A stretch of 49,222 nt of DNA from Deinococcus sp. YIM 134068 (GTDB lineage: Bacteria; Deinococcota; Deinococci; Deinococcales; Deinococcaceae). The DNA is taken from positions 1-49,222 of the forward strand of contig NZ_JAZHPF010000023.1 of assembly GCF_036543075.1 (NCBI RefSeq), written 5' to 3'. Positions within the stretch are counted from its first letter, which is position 1, and every line of letters begins with the position of its first letter. The position numbers and the translations under genes are program-made. The notes under the pieces are model-generated. The model saw nothing but the letters and a program-made list of their open reading frames with translations. It did no database searches and was not told the origin of the DNA. Positions 1 to 6,537 of this stretch are shown here, in pieces.

Positions 1-720
1 GCCGCTGACGCGGCGAACGGCGAGGACACTCCCACCGTCACGGACGAGGATCTCAGGTCGCTTGGAATTCTGGACGATCAGGCCACGTCCGTACAAAAGG
101 TTCCGGGCGGCGGGGCGGCGGGCCCGGCCCCGGAAGCCCCGTGCAGCCCCAGCCTGGATGACCTGAAGGCCGTGGACCGGGCAGAGCTTCTGAAGCGTCC
201 CGTGGCCGCGCCGGACGGTCCGCAGTGGAAGCGGGTGCGGGAACTGCTGGGCAAGGACCTGTTCGTGGATGTGCTGAAGCAGCCGACGCTGTCGGGGGGG
301 CTGAACCGGGAGGACTGGTTCCGGCTCTCGCTCGCGGAGATCGAACAGGTGGCGCGGGCGGCGCAGGTAGATGCGCAGGCGGGGCGCAAGAAGATGGGCA
401 CGGGGGTGATCTGGGGGCTGGACCGCTTGATCGGGGGTGCGTCGGCGGCACCGAAGCCGGTGAAGGCTGGTGAGCGGCTCCGCAGCCCCATCCACGATGT
501 CAAGAATGTGGGTGTGAAAGTGGCCGTGTTCCATACGCCACAGGAGGGGGAGCCCCCGAAGCTGGGAGACAGCATCGAGGTGGGCAGTCGCTGGGAGCAC
601 AAGCGCCAGGAGGACAGGATCGTCACGGTCGTGGCCTACGACGGGCCTAGCGTGGACCTGCACACTGGAGAGAAGCTCTCGTCGTTCCTGCTCAGCAAGG
701 ATTACCGGAGGGTGCATTGA
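1..720 (+). CDS. Replication initiator (lambda O-like), C-terminal part
   Basis: This is the continuation of the gene that begins at 48274. Frame 1 is open from base 1 and ends with TGA at 718-720, giving residues 275-513 of the joined protein. The first 50 or so residues are a linker. Then comes a helical section (LGKDLFVDVLKQPTL, SLAEIEQVARAAQ) that would match the helicase-loader-contacting half of such initiators. The last 45 residues (SRWEHKRQEDRIVTVVAYDG to KDYRRVH) look like the small beta-barrel module common in phage early proteins. A GTG at 172 is an internal codon, not the start. The next gene begins one base after the stop, so this is the head of a polycistronic transcript. Confidence 0.72.
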   Translation, partial: AADAANGEDTPTVTDEDLRSLGILDDQATSVQKVPGGGAAGPAPEAPCSPSLDDLKAVDRAELLKRPVAAPDGPQWKRVRELLGKDLFVDVLKQPTLSGGLNREDWFRLSLAEIEQVARAAQVDAQAGRKKMGTGVIWGLDRLIGGASAAPKPVKAGERLRSPIHDVKNVGVKVAVFHTPQEGEPPKLGDSIEVGSRWEHKRQEDRIVTVVAYDGPSVDLHTGEKLSSFLLSKDYRRVH

Positions 721-721
721 G

Positions 722-934
722 ATGACCCGCAAACTTCCCCCACTCCCCCGTTACAAAGGCACCTACCCGCCCGAACTCGCTACGGCGGACGACCTGGAGG
801 CCCTGGGGCTCAAGCCCGGCTCGGTACGTCCGGTCGCTATCCTCGAATACGATCACGGCGACACGAGCGGCATGTGCGGGCTGCACGAGCGGGCGGCCGC
901 CGTGCCCAAGGACACGCCGAGGGAGGCCTCGTGA
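722..934 (+). CDS. Small hypothetical protein in the replication operon
   Basis: A 70-residue protein starting at ATG 722, one base after the initiator stop, so it is probably translated by coupling. It is soluble and acidic in the middle, with no membrane segment or recognised motif; the short stretch LEALGLKPGSVRPVAILEYD looks like a small beta structure. Its end overlaps the next start (GTGA at 931-934), the same junction style used along this operon, which supports it being real. I do not recognise a family. Confidence 0.55.
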   Translation: MTRKLPPLPRYKGTYPPELATADDLEALGLKPGSVRPVAILEYDHGDTSGMCGLHERAAAVPKDTPREAS

Positions 935-1494
935 AGGGCCCGGCTCTCCCCCACCGTGCCGTGGTGACCCTGACCGGCTGGGCTGTGCCCGCCCGCAAGG
1001 GCGTGACGGTGAATGGGCTGGATGTTCGGACATCTTGGTGCCCCGAGGGCGAGGCGCGCGTTACCCTCCGCGCCTACCCGCGCACGGCGCCAGCCGGCAG
1101 TCTGCGCGACCTGTTCACCTTCCCCCGGCTGGTCCGGTCCGCTGAGCAGCCGAACGGCTCCAGCGTCAGCGTGATTGGGCAGCTCCTGAAGCTCGACCGG
1201 GGCGAAGGGCTGATCAAGGTGAAGGTGTGCCCGTCGCAGGCCACCGACCTGCCCTTTGTCATCACCCTGCACGCGACGGCGAGCGTCCTCGACCTGGACC
1301 CGGCGACCTTCCACGTCCAGGTCGAGGGCCGGGTGCTGCGCGCCGCCTCCGGCCTGCTTCTCGTGGAGTCCGTCACACCTGTGCACGCCCCCGTCCCAGC
1401 ACGCTGGCACCGCTGGAGGCCGAAGCGGCGGCCACCGCAACCCTTCGCCCTGCACTTGCTAGACGAGCCCTTGGCCGTCACGCTGGCCTCATGA
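931..1494 (+). CDS. Hypothetical beta-rich protein, possibly OB-fold
   Basis: A 187-residue protein. I chose GTG 931 because it overlaps the upstream stop and follows a GGGAGG ribosome-binding site by about 6 bases. The reading frame is open further upstream, but that part overlaps the previous gene. The middle alternates hydrophobic residues (SVSVIGQLLKLD, LIKVKVCPS, FHVQVEGRVLRAASGLLLVE), as expected of an OB-type barrel. Given its place behind the initiator, a single-stranded DNA-binding or replication accessory role is a reasonable guess only. The ending is basic (RWRPKRRP). It overlaps the next gene by ATGA at 1491. Confidence 0.5.
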   Translation: MKGPALPHRAVVTLTGWAVPARKGVTVNGLDVRTSWCPEGEARVTLRAYPRTAPAGSLRDLFTFPRLVRSAEQPNGSSVSVIGQLLKLDRGEGLIKVKVCPSQATDLPFVITLHATASVLDLDPATFHVQVEGRVLRAASGLLLVESVTPVHAPVPARWHRWRPKRRPPQPFALHLLDEPLAVTLAS

Positions 1495-1991
1495 CGTGGA
1501 TCCAGCCAACTGCGCCCTCCCCGCCCCTGCTGGGCGAGCTGCCACCTGTCCGGCGCCCTGGGTCCACGTCCGCCTCTCTGGAGGCGACGTTGTTCACGCC
1601 CGAGTTCCAGACGCGCTTCTAGGAGCGCGTCGAGCGGGGCGAGGGGACGGGCTGCTGGGAGTGGCAGGGGGCCCTCTCGGACGGGTATGGCCATGTGCGG
1701 GTGGCGAGGCGCAGCACCCCCGTCCACCGGGTGGCCTGGTTGTTGGCGGGGCATGCCATCCCGGATGACCTGGTGCTCGACCACCGCTGTCGCAACCGTC
1801 GGTGCGTCAACCCGGACCACCTCGAAGCCGTCACCAACAGAGAAAACATCCTGCGCGGGGAGGGGGCGGCGGCGCGGGCGGCCCGCGTGTCGCACTGCCC
1901 GAGGGGGCACTGGTACGGCGGCGAGAACCTGCGGATACGCGGGGACGGGCGGCGGGTGTGCCGGGCGTGCGAGAGAGGGAGGCGCCGGTGA
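1491..1991 (+). pseudogene. HNH endonuclease gene interrupted by an amber codon
   Basis: ATG 1491 overlaps the previous stop. The frame encodes the usual lead-in of phage HNH nucleases (FTPEFQTRF), then TAG at 1620-1622. It continues in the same frame with ERVERGEGTGCWEWQGA, HRVAWLLAGH, the HNH core LDHRCRNRRCVNPDHLEAVT and a C-terminal zinc-type CPRGH...CRACER. In this family the residue after RF is normally Trp, so a single TGG to TAG change explains the stop. The rest of the frame is intact to 1991. There is no good restart codon after the amber, so the product is probably lost unless the amber is suppressed. Confidence 0.8.
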
Positions 1992-2518
1992 CGCAAGATC
2001 GCCTGACCTGGCTGGCCTACGACCGGGTGACCCAGTATTGGTGGTGGCGTTCGTGCCCGCCGAAGGGTTAGCCCTGGCGGCGGACCGGGTGACCCTCGTG
2101 CAGGTGGAGGAAGAGGTCGTGACCCGGGCAACGAGCACGCAGGTAGTAGTGGGCGTGTCCGGGTTCCGGCGGCAGGGCAACAACAGCGGTCCGGCGGGGT
2201 GGGCCCCGGACAGGCGGCGGCTCAAGCCGCCCGTCGAGCTCACTCACTGGTGCCGGGTCGAGCGGCAGTGCCGGGCCCTCGTGAGGCTCAGCCGGCATCG
2301 ACGCGCTGGCGAGCACGCCCCTCGGGAGGTTGCGGCACGAGCTGCTGGGTGCTCCCGCCGGGCTGGACGCTCAGGAGGAGATCGTCACGGCGCTGGAGTG
2401 GATGGCCGAACAGTGGGACGAGTCCAATGTCACCGGCGCTCGCGCCGCCGAGCTGCTGTCGCAACAGTCGCGGGAGTGGTGGGAGGAGGCGGTGTCTGGT
2501 CAGATGGAGCGAGGGTAG
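1988..2518 (+). pseudogene. Small phage-type gene with two frameshifts
   Basis: GTG 1988 overlaps the HNH stop (GTGA) but its frame ends after 27 codons. Protein-like sequence resumes in another frame from about 2010 (GLRPGDPVLVVAFVPAEG, RVTLVQVEEEVVTRATSTQV, VVGVSGFRRQ), resembling small phage beta-barrel proteins. Near 2294-2297 it moves to a third frame that reads ALASTPLGRLRHELLG, LDAQEEIVTALEWMAEQWDE and ends at TAG 2516-2518. Two single-base indels would restore one protein of roughly 175 residues. Real remnant sequence is likely; the exact indel positions are estimates. Confidence 0.5.
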
Positions 2519-2523
2519 ATGGA

Positions 2524-2563
2524 TTGACAACTACCTGTCACTAGTGATAACTTTCTGTCACTA
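2524..2563 (+). promoter_or_regulatory. Promoter and operator of the XRE regulator
   Basis: TTGACA (2524-2529) is followed after 16 bases by GATAAC (2546-2551), a good vegetative-type promoter ending 11 bases before the ATG at 2563. CTGTCACTA occurs at 2535-2543 and again at 2555-2563, and TCACTAGTGA (2538-2547) is a perfect palindrome lying between the -35 and -10 boxes. This arrangement suits autorepression by the XRE protein encoded immediately downstream, with a very short leader. Confidence 0.65.
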
Positions 2564-2925
2564 TGACGTTGAGATTCTCCCTGGACACCTTCCTACGCGA
2601 ACACGGCCTGACGGCCTACCGGCTCGTGAAGGAAACCGAAGGTCTAGTCGCACGGGGCAGCGTGTTTGCAATGGCTCGCGGCGAAAGCGTGAAGCGCGTC
2701 GACTTGGAGAATCTGGAACACATCATGGCTGCGCTCGGAGCGCTGACCGGTAAGACCGTGCAGGTCGGCGACCTGATCGCCGGCAGTGTTGAGCCCGCCC
2801 AGGTGCGCCGCAGCGCTGCCGATGTTCCCTACACCGACGACGAGGAGACCAATGAGGTCCTTAACGATCACCCCGACATCCTCGAGCGCCTGTCCCGTTA
2901 CAACGACCGGAAGGTGCCCTCGTGA
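2563..2925 (+). CDS. XRE-family transcriptional regulator
   Basis: A 120-residue protein with a Cro/C1-type helix-turn-helix over residues about 8-70: TAYRLVKETEG, SVFAMARGESVKRVDLENL, then HIMAALGALTGKTVQVGDLI. Residues 75-120 form an acidic tail (YTDDEETNEVLNDHPDILER) that could contact a partner. It starts at the ATG just downstream of its own palindromic operator and shares a GTGA overlap with the next gene. A regulator/partner pair of this shape can be a toxin-antitoxin module, with this protein as antitoxin and repressor. The HTH is clear; the TA reading is inference. Confidence 0.75.
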   Translation: MTLRFSLDTFLREHGLTAYRLVKETEGLVARGSVFAMARGESVKRVDLENLEHIMAALGALTGKTVQVGDLIAGSVEPAQVRRSAADVPYTDDEETNEVLNDHPDILERLSRYNDRKVPS

Positions 2926-3500
2926 ACGATCAGCTCGGACAGCACCTTGAGCAGTTGACGCATTCTGAGCAACACCGGTTGTTCGTCGCTCTCCAGAAGA
3001 ACTTCATTGCTCTCTCTCAGCGGCCGGAACTGATTGAAAGAGCCAGGCAAACCACTGAGGATGAAGTCCGGTCCTGGACCGAGAAAGAAACTTCGGAACA
3101 GGTACACAGGGCGCGTCAAACGGTCGATCTGGTATGGCAGGAAGGCATCTCTGTACTTGCCCAGCGGTACATCAACGCTCGAGGAGAATCGGGGGTGGAC
3201 TTCCGGGGCGTCTATGAGGACCTGAGCGAATTGCTGTGGGTCTCTGTCATTAAAGTTGCTGACCAAGAAGAAGCCTCGTTTCACTTTATTGACAAGTTTC
3301 TGAAAGCATTCGCGATCCAGATTGGTCCTGCAATTGCCAGGCTGTTTGGCTTCAAGTACTTCACGCAGAGTCCTATCTTCCGGTTCGTCACGCTGATCAT
3401 CGCCCTGGTGCGCTTCATGTCTATGATTCGTGACGGCTGCGGCGTCCTGCTCAGGCGGCCTCTCAGTATCCCCTTGACCGTTCAACCCTGTGCACCCTGA
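2922..3500 (+). CDS. Partner of the XRE regulator, unknown function
   Basis: A 192-residue protein starting at GTG 2922, overlapping the regulator stop. The first 110 residues are charged and helical (EQLTHSEQHRLFVALQKN, RQTTEDEVRSWTEKETSEQV). The C-terminal third is hydrophobic (AFAIQIGPAIARLFGF, SPIFRFVTLIIALVRFMSMI) and may insert into or sit on the membrane. I recognise no family. The coupling to an autorepressed XRE gene is the main clue and is compatible with a membrane-acting toxin or a small membrane effector. A hairpin starts directly at its stop codon. Confidence 0.55.
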   Translation: MNDQLGQHLEQLTHSEQHRLFVALQKNFIALSQRPELIERARQTTEDEVRSWTEKETSEQVHRARQTVDLVWQEGISVLAQRYINARGESGVDFRGVYEDLSELLWVSVIKVADQEEASFHFIDKFLKAFAIQIGPAIARLFGFKYFTQSPIFRFVTLIIALVRFMSMIRDGCGVLLRRPLSIPLTVQPCAP

Positions 3501-3536
3501 GCTTCTGTCCTCCTGACCTCGAAGGACGGCAGAAGC
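3501..3536 (+). other. Hairpin immediately after the 2922 gene
   Basis: GCTTCTG (3501-3507) pairs with CAGAAGC (3530-3536), with further CCT/AGG pairing inside. It begins at the base after the TGA, and there is no U-run behind it, so it may be a transcript-stabilising or attenuating structure rather than an intrinsic terminator. It sits in tandem with the stronger hairpin at 3551-3586. Confidence 0.5.
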
Positions 3537-3550
3537 CCAGGAGAGCGCCC

Positions 3551-3586
3551 GACTGCTCTCCGCCCCCACCAGCACGGAGAGCAGTC
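3551..3586 (+). promoter_or_regulatory. 12-bp perfect hairpin that hides the RelE ribosome-binding site
   Basis: GACTGCTCTCCG (3551-3562) is perfectly complementary to CGGAGAGCAGTC (3575-3586), with a 12-base loop. The right arm contains the only Shine-Dalgarno-like sequence (GGAG, 3576-3579) for the ATG at 3587, which abuts the stem. In RNA this should block initiation until the stem is opened. As DNA, the same dyad could be an operator. Both readings make it a control element for the toxin. Confidence 0.7.
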
Positions 3587-3883
3587 ATGTCCCAGTACAC
3601 CCTCGTCCTTGACCCTGCAGCCAAGGCGGATATGAACAAGATCGATTCCACCACCCTCGCTCAGATCAACCGCCGCATTGTGCAGGTGGTTCAGAACCCC
3701 GACCTCGGCAAACCCCTGACCGCGCCCCTCGCCGGACTCCGCAGCGTGTACGCCGCCAGCAAGCGGTACCGCGTTGTGTACGCCGTGGATCGGGCGGACC
3801 ACACGGTCACGATTCTCGCCATCGGCGCCCGCCAGGCTGGCCACCGCCGTGACCCTTACGCCAAGGCCCGCCGCCGCACCTGA
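3587..3883 (+). CDS. RelE/ParE-family toxin
   Basis: A 98-residue protein with the size and layout of the RelE/ParE fold: N-terminal strand YTLVLDPAAKADMNKID, two helices, then LAGLRSVYAASKRYRVVYAVDRADHTVTILAIGAR. The sequence LRSVYAAS..YRVVYAVD and the basic C-terminus (HRRDPYAKARRRT) are typical of the ribosome-dependent mRNase branch. No antitoxin gene is directly adjacent on either side, which is unusual; the 2922 product or a distant antitoxin might serve. Translation is probably limited by the hairpin at 3551-3586. A terminator follows 20 bases after the stop. Confidence 0.78.
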   Translation: MSQYTLVLDPAAKADMNKIDSTTLAQINRRIVQVVQNPDLGKPLTAPLAGLRSVYAASKRYRVVYAVDRADHTVTILAIGARQAGHRRDPYAKARRRT

Positions 3884-3905
3884 CCCTCGCCCTCCAGCTC
3901 GCCGA

Positions 3906-3934
3906 CCCCCTGCGCGTTATGCAGGGGGTTCTTC
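3906..3934 (+). terminator. Intrinsic terminator after the RelE gene
   Basis: CCCCCTGC (3906-3913) and GCAGGGGG (3921-3928) form an 8-bp stem with a 7-base loop, followed by TTCTTCGT. It is placed just behind the toxin stop and is the clearest intrinsic terminator in the window. Confidence 0.75.
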
Positions 3935-4264
3935 GTCGGGTCGTCGGGTGGGAACTGACGAGCGCCACCAGATCTGGTAACGGCGTGCCCGGCGGGGAGC
4001 GCAGGCTTTCAGGCATGTCCACCGTGCTCCGGCCCACCCCCCTCCGCCGCTCCTCCCCCGCCTCGGCCCCTGCCCCCCGGGGCAGGAGCGCAGCGTGGGT
4101 TGTCGAAGACCAGCTCGGGCAGGCTTCAGCCGTGCCCCGAATCGACCCCACGGCCCACCCCTCGTTCCCCCCGGAACTCCCGTCCCCCGCGAGGCTGATC
4201 ACGCTCTGGACATGAACCTCAACCGACAGGTCCAAGACCCCGCCCCCACTTCCCGCTCCGGTGG
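3935..4264. other. Intergenic stretch without a convincing gene
   Basis: Between the RelE terminator and the BrnT operator I see only G+C-rich sequence with proline/arginine-rich translations in several frames and no family match. A short frame from 3919 to 4215 has no ribosome-binding site and overlaps the terminator, so I do not call it a gene. Confidence 0.5.
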
Positions 4265-4289
4265 TAGCGCATCTGCGCTACACTAAATC
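4265..4289 (+). promoter_or_regulatory. Dyad operator and -10 box of the brnT-brnA locus
   Basis: TAGCGCA-TC-TGCGCTA (4265-4280) is a perfect inverted repeat with 7-bp arms. TACACT (4279-4284), a TANNNT -10 box, overlaps its right arm and lies 5 bases before the ATG at 4290, so the transcript should be leaderless or nearly so. BrnTA-type complexes autorepress, and this is a fitting operator. Confidence 0.65.
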
Positions 4290-4524
4290 ATGGAGTTCGA
4301 CTGGGACGACGCCAACGAGGGGCACATCGCCCGGCACGGCATAGACCCGGAAGAAGCCGAGGAAGCAGCGACGGATCCCCGGCGGGTGGCCGCGCCCGCC
4401 TACCGAGTCCAGGGCGGGGAACGCCGTCAGGCCGTCACGGGCAAGACGGACGGGGGCCGCCTCCTCACCGTCGTCCTGACCCGGCGCGGCGACCTCTGCC
4501 GAGCGGCAGGCCTACCGGAGGTAG
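4290..4524 (+). pseudogene. brnT: BrnT-type toxin gene, 3' part deleted and frameshifted
   Basis: The first 72 residues match BrnT toxins: MEFDWDDANEGHIARHGIDP, EEAEEAATDP, then RRQAVTGKTDGGRLLTVVLT and RRGD. A BrnT protein should then run through the R-x-I-x-A-R region to an end like ERQAYRR. That ending is present here in the +1 frame with its own TAG at 4522-4524, but the codons between are missing. A short out-of-frame deletion near 4490-4500 therefore removed catalytic residues and placed toxin and antitoxin in one open frame (4290-4835). The toxin is probably dead; whether the fusion is made is unknown. Confidence 0.75.
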
Positions 4525-4526
4525 AC

Positions 4527-4835
4527 ATGAGCGAACTGACGATCATCACGGACATGAGCCAGATTCCGGCCTTCCAGAGTGAGGATGAGGAGGCGGAGTT
4601 CTGGGCGACCCACGGCCTGGCCGAGCATCTGCTCGACGCTGGGAACGCGGACCCGGACCTGTTGCCGCCTCCCCGCTCCCGCCGCTCCACGCCTATGAGC
4701 CTGCGCTTGGGCGTAGACCTAGAGAGGCGGTTGCGCCAGCTCGCCGAAGTCAAGGGCACCCCCTACCAGACGCTCCTCAAGGAGTTCGTGCTGGAGCGCG
4801 TGTACGAGGAAGAGAAGCGCCACCAGCTCCTCTGA
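4527..4835 (+). CDS. brnA: BrnA/CopG-type antitoxin
   Basis: A 102-residue protein starting at ATG 4527, three bases after the old toxin stop. The N-terminal IPAFQSEDEEAEFWATHGLA is the signature of the CopG-type antitoxins that partner BrnT. The C-terminal ribbon-helix-helix reads MSLRLGVDLERRLRQLAEV and TPYQTLLKEFVLERVYEEEK. GGAGG (4517-4521) gives a good ribosome-binding site 5 bases upstream, so it can still be translated alone and may keep binding the operator at 4265. The ATG is in frame with the remnant toxin, so a 181-residue fusion is also possible. Confidence 0.8.
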   Translation: MSELTIITDMSQIPAFQSEDEEAEFWATHGLAEHLLDAGNADPDLLPPPRSRRSTPMSLRLGVDLERRLRQLAEVKGTPYQTLLKEFVLERVYEEEKRHQLL

Positions 4836-5227
4836 AGGCCCGGGGCGTCGCCGCGCCATCAGCGCTCAAGGGCCGTAGGTGACCTCGATATTTACTTTCG
4901 TCCGGACTGGGAGGGCGCCAGCCTCCCCGCTGAGCTGAATGTGAGTTCACACAATGACACGCCGGCGTGGTACAAGGGGGTGTCAGGAGAGCTGCGGCGA
5001 GACGCAACGGGGCAAAAACACACTCCTCAATGGAGATGATCCTTTCTCTCCATCTGCCCCAAGTGCCGTCCTCGCTGCCGGAGACGGCACGTTGGACTCC
5101 GCAGGTAGATCTCTCCCCCGTCACGTCCCTGCTATAGACCTCTTTCCCGTCCGGAGATGTCAGCACAGGCAGAAATCGGCACTTCTACGCTTACTTAGCT
5201 AGCTCTACTGCGCTCCGGCGTGGCTTC
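4836..5227. other. Intergenic region with dyads, no clear gene
   Basis: About 390 bases with no convincing gene. I see GGGAGG/CCTCCC (4909-4927), TGTGA-GT-TCACA (4940-4951), and an 8-bp stem GTGCCGTC/GACGGCAC (5063-5070 with 5083-5090). A frame from about 4878 (DIYFRPDWEGASLPAEL) looks protein-like for some 50 codons and could be another gene fragment. An 82-codon frame at 4954-5202 has no family likeness. Confidence 0.4.
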
Positions 5228-5568
5228 CCCGACGGACCCATACAAGTCCGGGCAGTCGCAGTCGTCCGAGACGGGATGCAATACGGCTCGGGCCTTGAGT
5301 GCTCGCACTACGACCACCTGTGTCTGCTTGGGCGGTCAGGCGAGGTCGTGAGCCTCGCGAGGCGAGTCCCTCTCCGCCTGCCGGGGCACGCGGTACGTCT
5401 GCGACCTCCTAGTTTTCCAGGCAGACGGAAGCGTCATCTTCGACGACCCGAAGGGCAGGGAAACGGACCTGCATTGGCTGAAGCGATTACGGGTTCAGGC
5501 CCTCTGCCCGTGGGTGACGGTCCGGGTGGATGCGGGTCCCTGGAGCAAGAGCGCGCGGCCGCCAGGTA
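5228..5568 (+). pseudogene. DUF1064 (RecU-like) nuclease gene with a frameshift
   Basis: The first frame reads VVRDGMQYGSGLECSHYDHL and RSGEVVSLARRVPLRLPG, the start of DUF1064 phage nucleases (the SGLE motif, then a long strand pair). Between about 5382 and 5391 the family sequence moves to the next frame: TRYVCDLLVFQADGSVIFDD, PKGRETDLHWLKRLRV, ALCPWVTVRV. A single-base indel would rejoin them. The conserved D and KG of the catalytic strand are present in the second frame. DUF1064 proteins belong to the phage resolvase-like nuclease group, so this is likely a dead recombination or replication gene of the phage-like module. Its 3' end is blurred by the par genes. Confidence 0.65.
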
Positions 5569-5571
5569 GCG

Positions 5572-5856
5572 TTATGAGGAGCGCGTCATCAGATACGCCA
5601 GTGAAATCTCCTCGACTAGGTCCTGTACTGTCATGTCCCGCTCCAGCGCCACGAACTTCAGCCGCTTGTGCGTTGAGGCACGCAGCGCCACGTTCACCCG
5701 CTTCTCTACCGCAGAAGTGGGAGTTTTCACACTCTCATTTTCCTGTGAAACTATATTTGTGTAAGATTGTGGTTGTGTACTCTGAGGCCGAGGCACGTCC
5801 TGCGCGCGCCGCGCTGCGCCGAGGATGGAACTCGCATCCGTCGCCTTCTTACTCAT
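5572..5856 (-). CDS. parG: ParG-type centromere-binding protein
   Basis: A 94-residue protein: a flexible, polar N-terminal half and a C-terminal ribbon-helix-helix (VEKRVNVALRASTHKRLKFV, ALERDMTVQDLVEEISLAYL). This is the architecture of ParG, the adaptor of type Ib partition systems, whose tail stimulates the ParF ATPase. It is coupled to parA by an ATGA overlap (5853-5856), the usual order parF-parG. It should bind the palindromic sites upstream of parA for both segregation and autorepression. Confidence 0.8.
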   Translation of the reverse strand: MSKKATDASSILGAARRAQDVPRPQSTQPQSYTNIVSQENESVKTPTSAVEKRVNVALRASTHKRLKFVALERDMTVQDLVEEISLAYLMTRSS

Positions 5857-6440
5857 GCCGTGACCTCCAGTTCGGTGAGAGCCGCGCGAAAGGGCACCGT
5901 GAGCTCGGCCGGGATCAGGTTTCCAAAGGCGCGTTGGTACCCCACCGCCTTACGCACCCGGGCTACCACCGGGTAGCCCAACTCGTCCAGGGCACTGGGC
6001 ATTGCCGCCGACACGTTGTCGTTGTCCAGGCGATTGAGGACGAAACCCAGTCGGGCACCCTCCACGAGTTCAGCCTCACCCAGGGCGGCCACCGTCTCCT
6101 GCAAGCGGTCGACCTCGCCGGCACCCGGCAGCAGCGGAATGATCAGCACATTAGACTGCCTCGCCGTGTCCTTGAGGATTCGCGTGTCATTCGGCGGGGT
6201 GTCAATGACCAGGTAGTCGACTGTCCCCAGCCTGGCTGCCTCGATAGGGCCAATGACCCGGTAAGGGAGGGTAACTCCCGCTACCTGGGCGTTGTGCTGC
6301 CACCCCATCGCCGATCCCTCAGGATCTCGGTCCAGGAGCGCGACCGTGTGACCTGATTCGCCGAGGACCTGTGCGATACCCATCGATAGTAATGTTTTGC
6401 CCACGCCGCCCTTCCTGCTCAGCACACTGATGACTTTCAC
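5853..6440 (-). CDS. parA: ParA/ParF-type partition ATPase
   Basis: A 195-residue ATPase without the N-terminal HTH of longer ParA proteins, hence type Ib (ParF-like). The deviant Walker A motif KGGVGKT occupies residues 10-16, with signature Lys10. The Walker A' region is VALLDRDPEGSAMGW, and Walker B is YLVIDTPPND. It forms dynamic filaments or gradients that move the plasmid before division. The start is GTG 6440 with GGAG just upstream; the reading frame has no better start. The divergent CBS-HEPN gene shares its upstream region. Confidence 0.9.
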   Translation of the reverse strand: MKVISVLSRKGGVGKTLLSMGIAQVLGESGHTVALLDRDPEGSAMGWQHNAQVAGVTLPYRVIGPIEAARLGTVDYLVIDTPPNDTRILKDTARQSNVLIIPLLPGAGEVDRLQETVAALGEAELVEGARLGFVLNRLDNDNVSAAMPSALDELGYPVVARVRKAVGYQRAFGNLIPAELTVPFRAALTELEVTA

Positions 6441-6447
6441 ATCTCCA

Positions 6448-6501
6448 TTGTCTCACAAGGCTGCAAATCCATACAACCTCAATCTTGTAATTGTGTGACA
6501 A
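6448..6501. promoter_or_regulatory. Palindromic sites between parA and the divergent gene (probable partition site)
   Basis: Two copies of TTGT-N3-ACAA lie here: TTGTCTCACAA (6448-6458) and TTGTGTGACAA (6491-6501), 43 bp apart. The sequence between is A/T rich for this plasmid (AATCTTGTAATTGTGTGACA). Ribbon-helix-helix ParG proteins bind short palindromic or direct repeats at this location, so this is the best candidate for the centromere and the par operator. It may also control the gene at 6538. Confidence 0.6.
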
Positions 6502-6537
6502 TGTGAAATAGGTGACCCCAGGAGCCAGGAGAATGAC

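Noticed and set aside
172..720. Separate 182-residue gene starting at GTG 172
   Set aside because: The frame is continuous with the initiator across the circular junction, so 172 is an internal codon.
3919..4215. 98-codon frame after the RelE gene
   Set aside because: It overlaps the terminator, has no ribosome-binding site and is of low complexity.
5514..6356. 280-codon plus-strand frame over the par genes
   Set aside because: Only its first part belongs to the frameshifted DUF1064 remnant; the rest is antisense to parG and parA.
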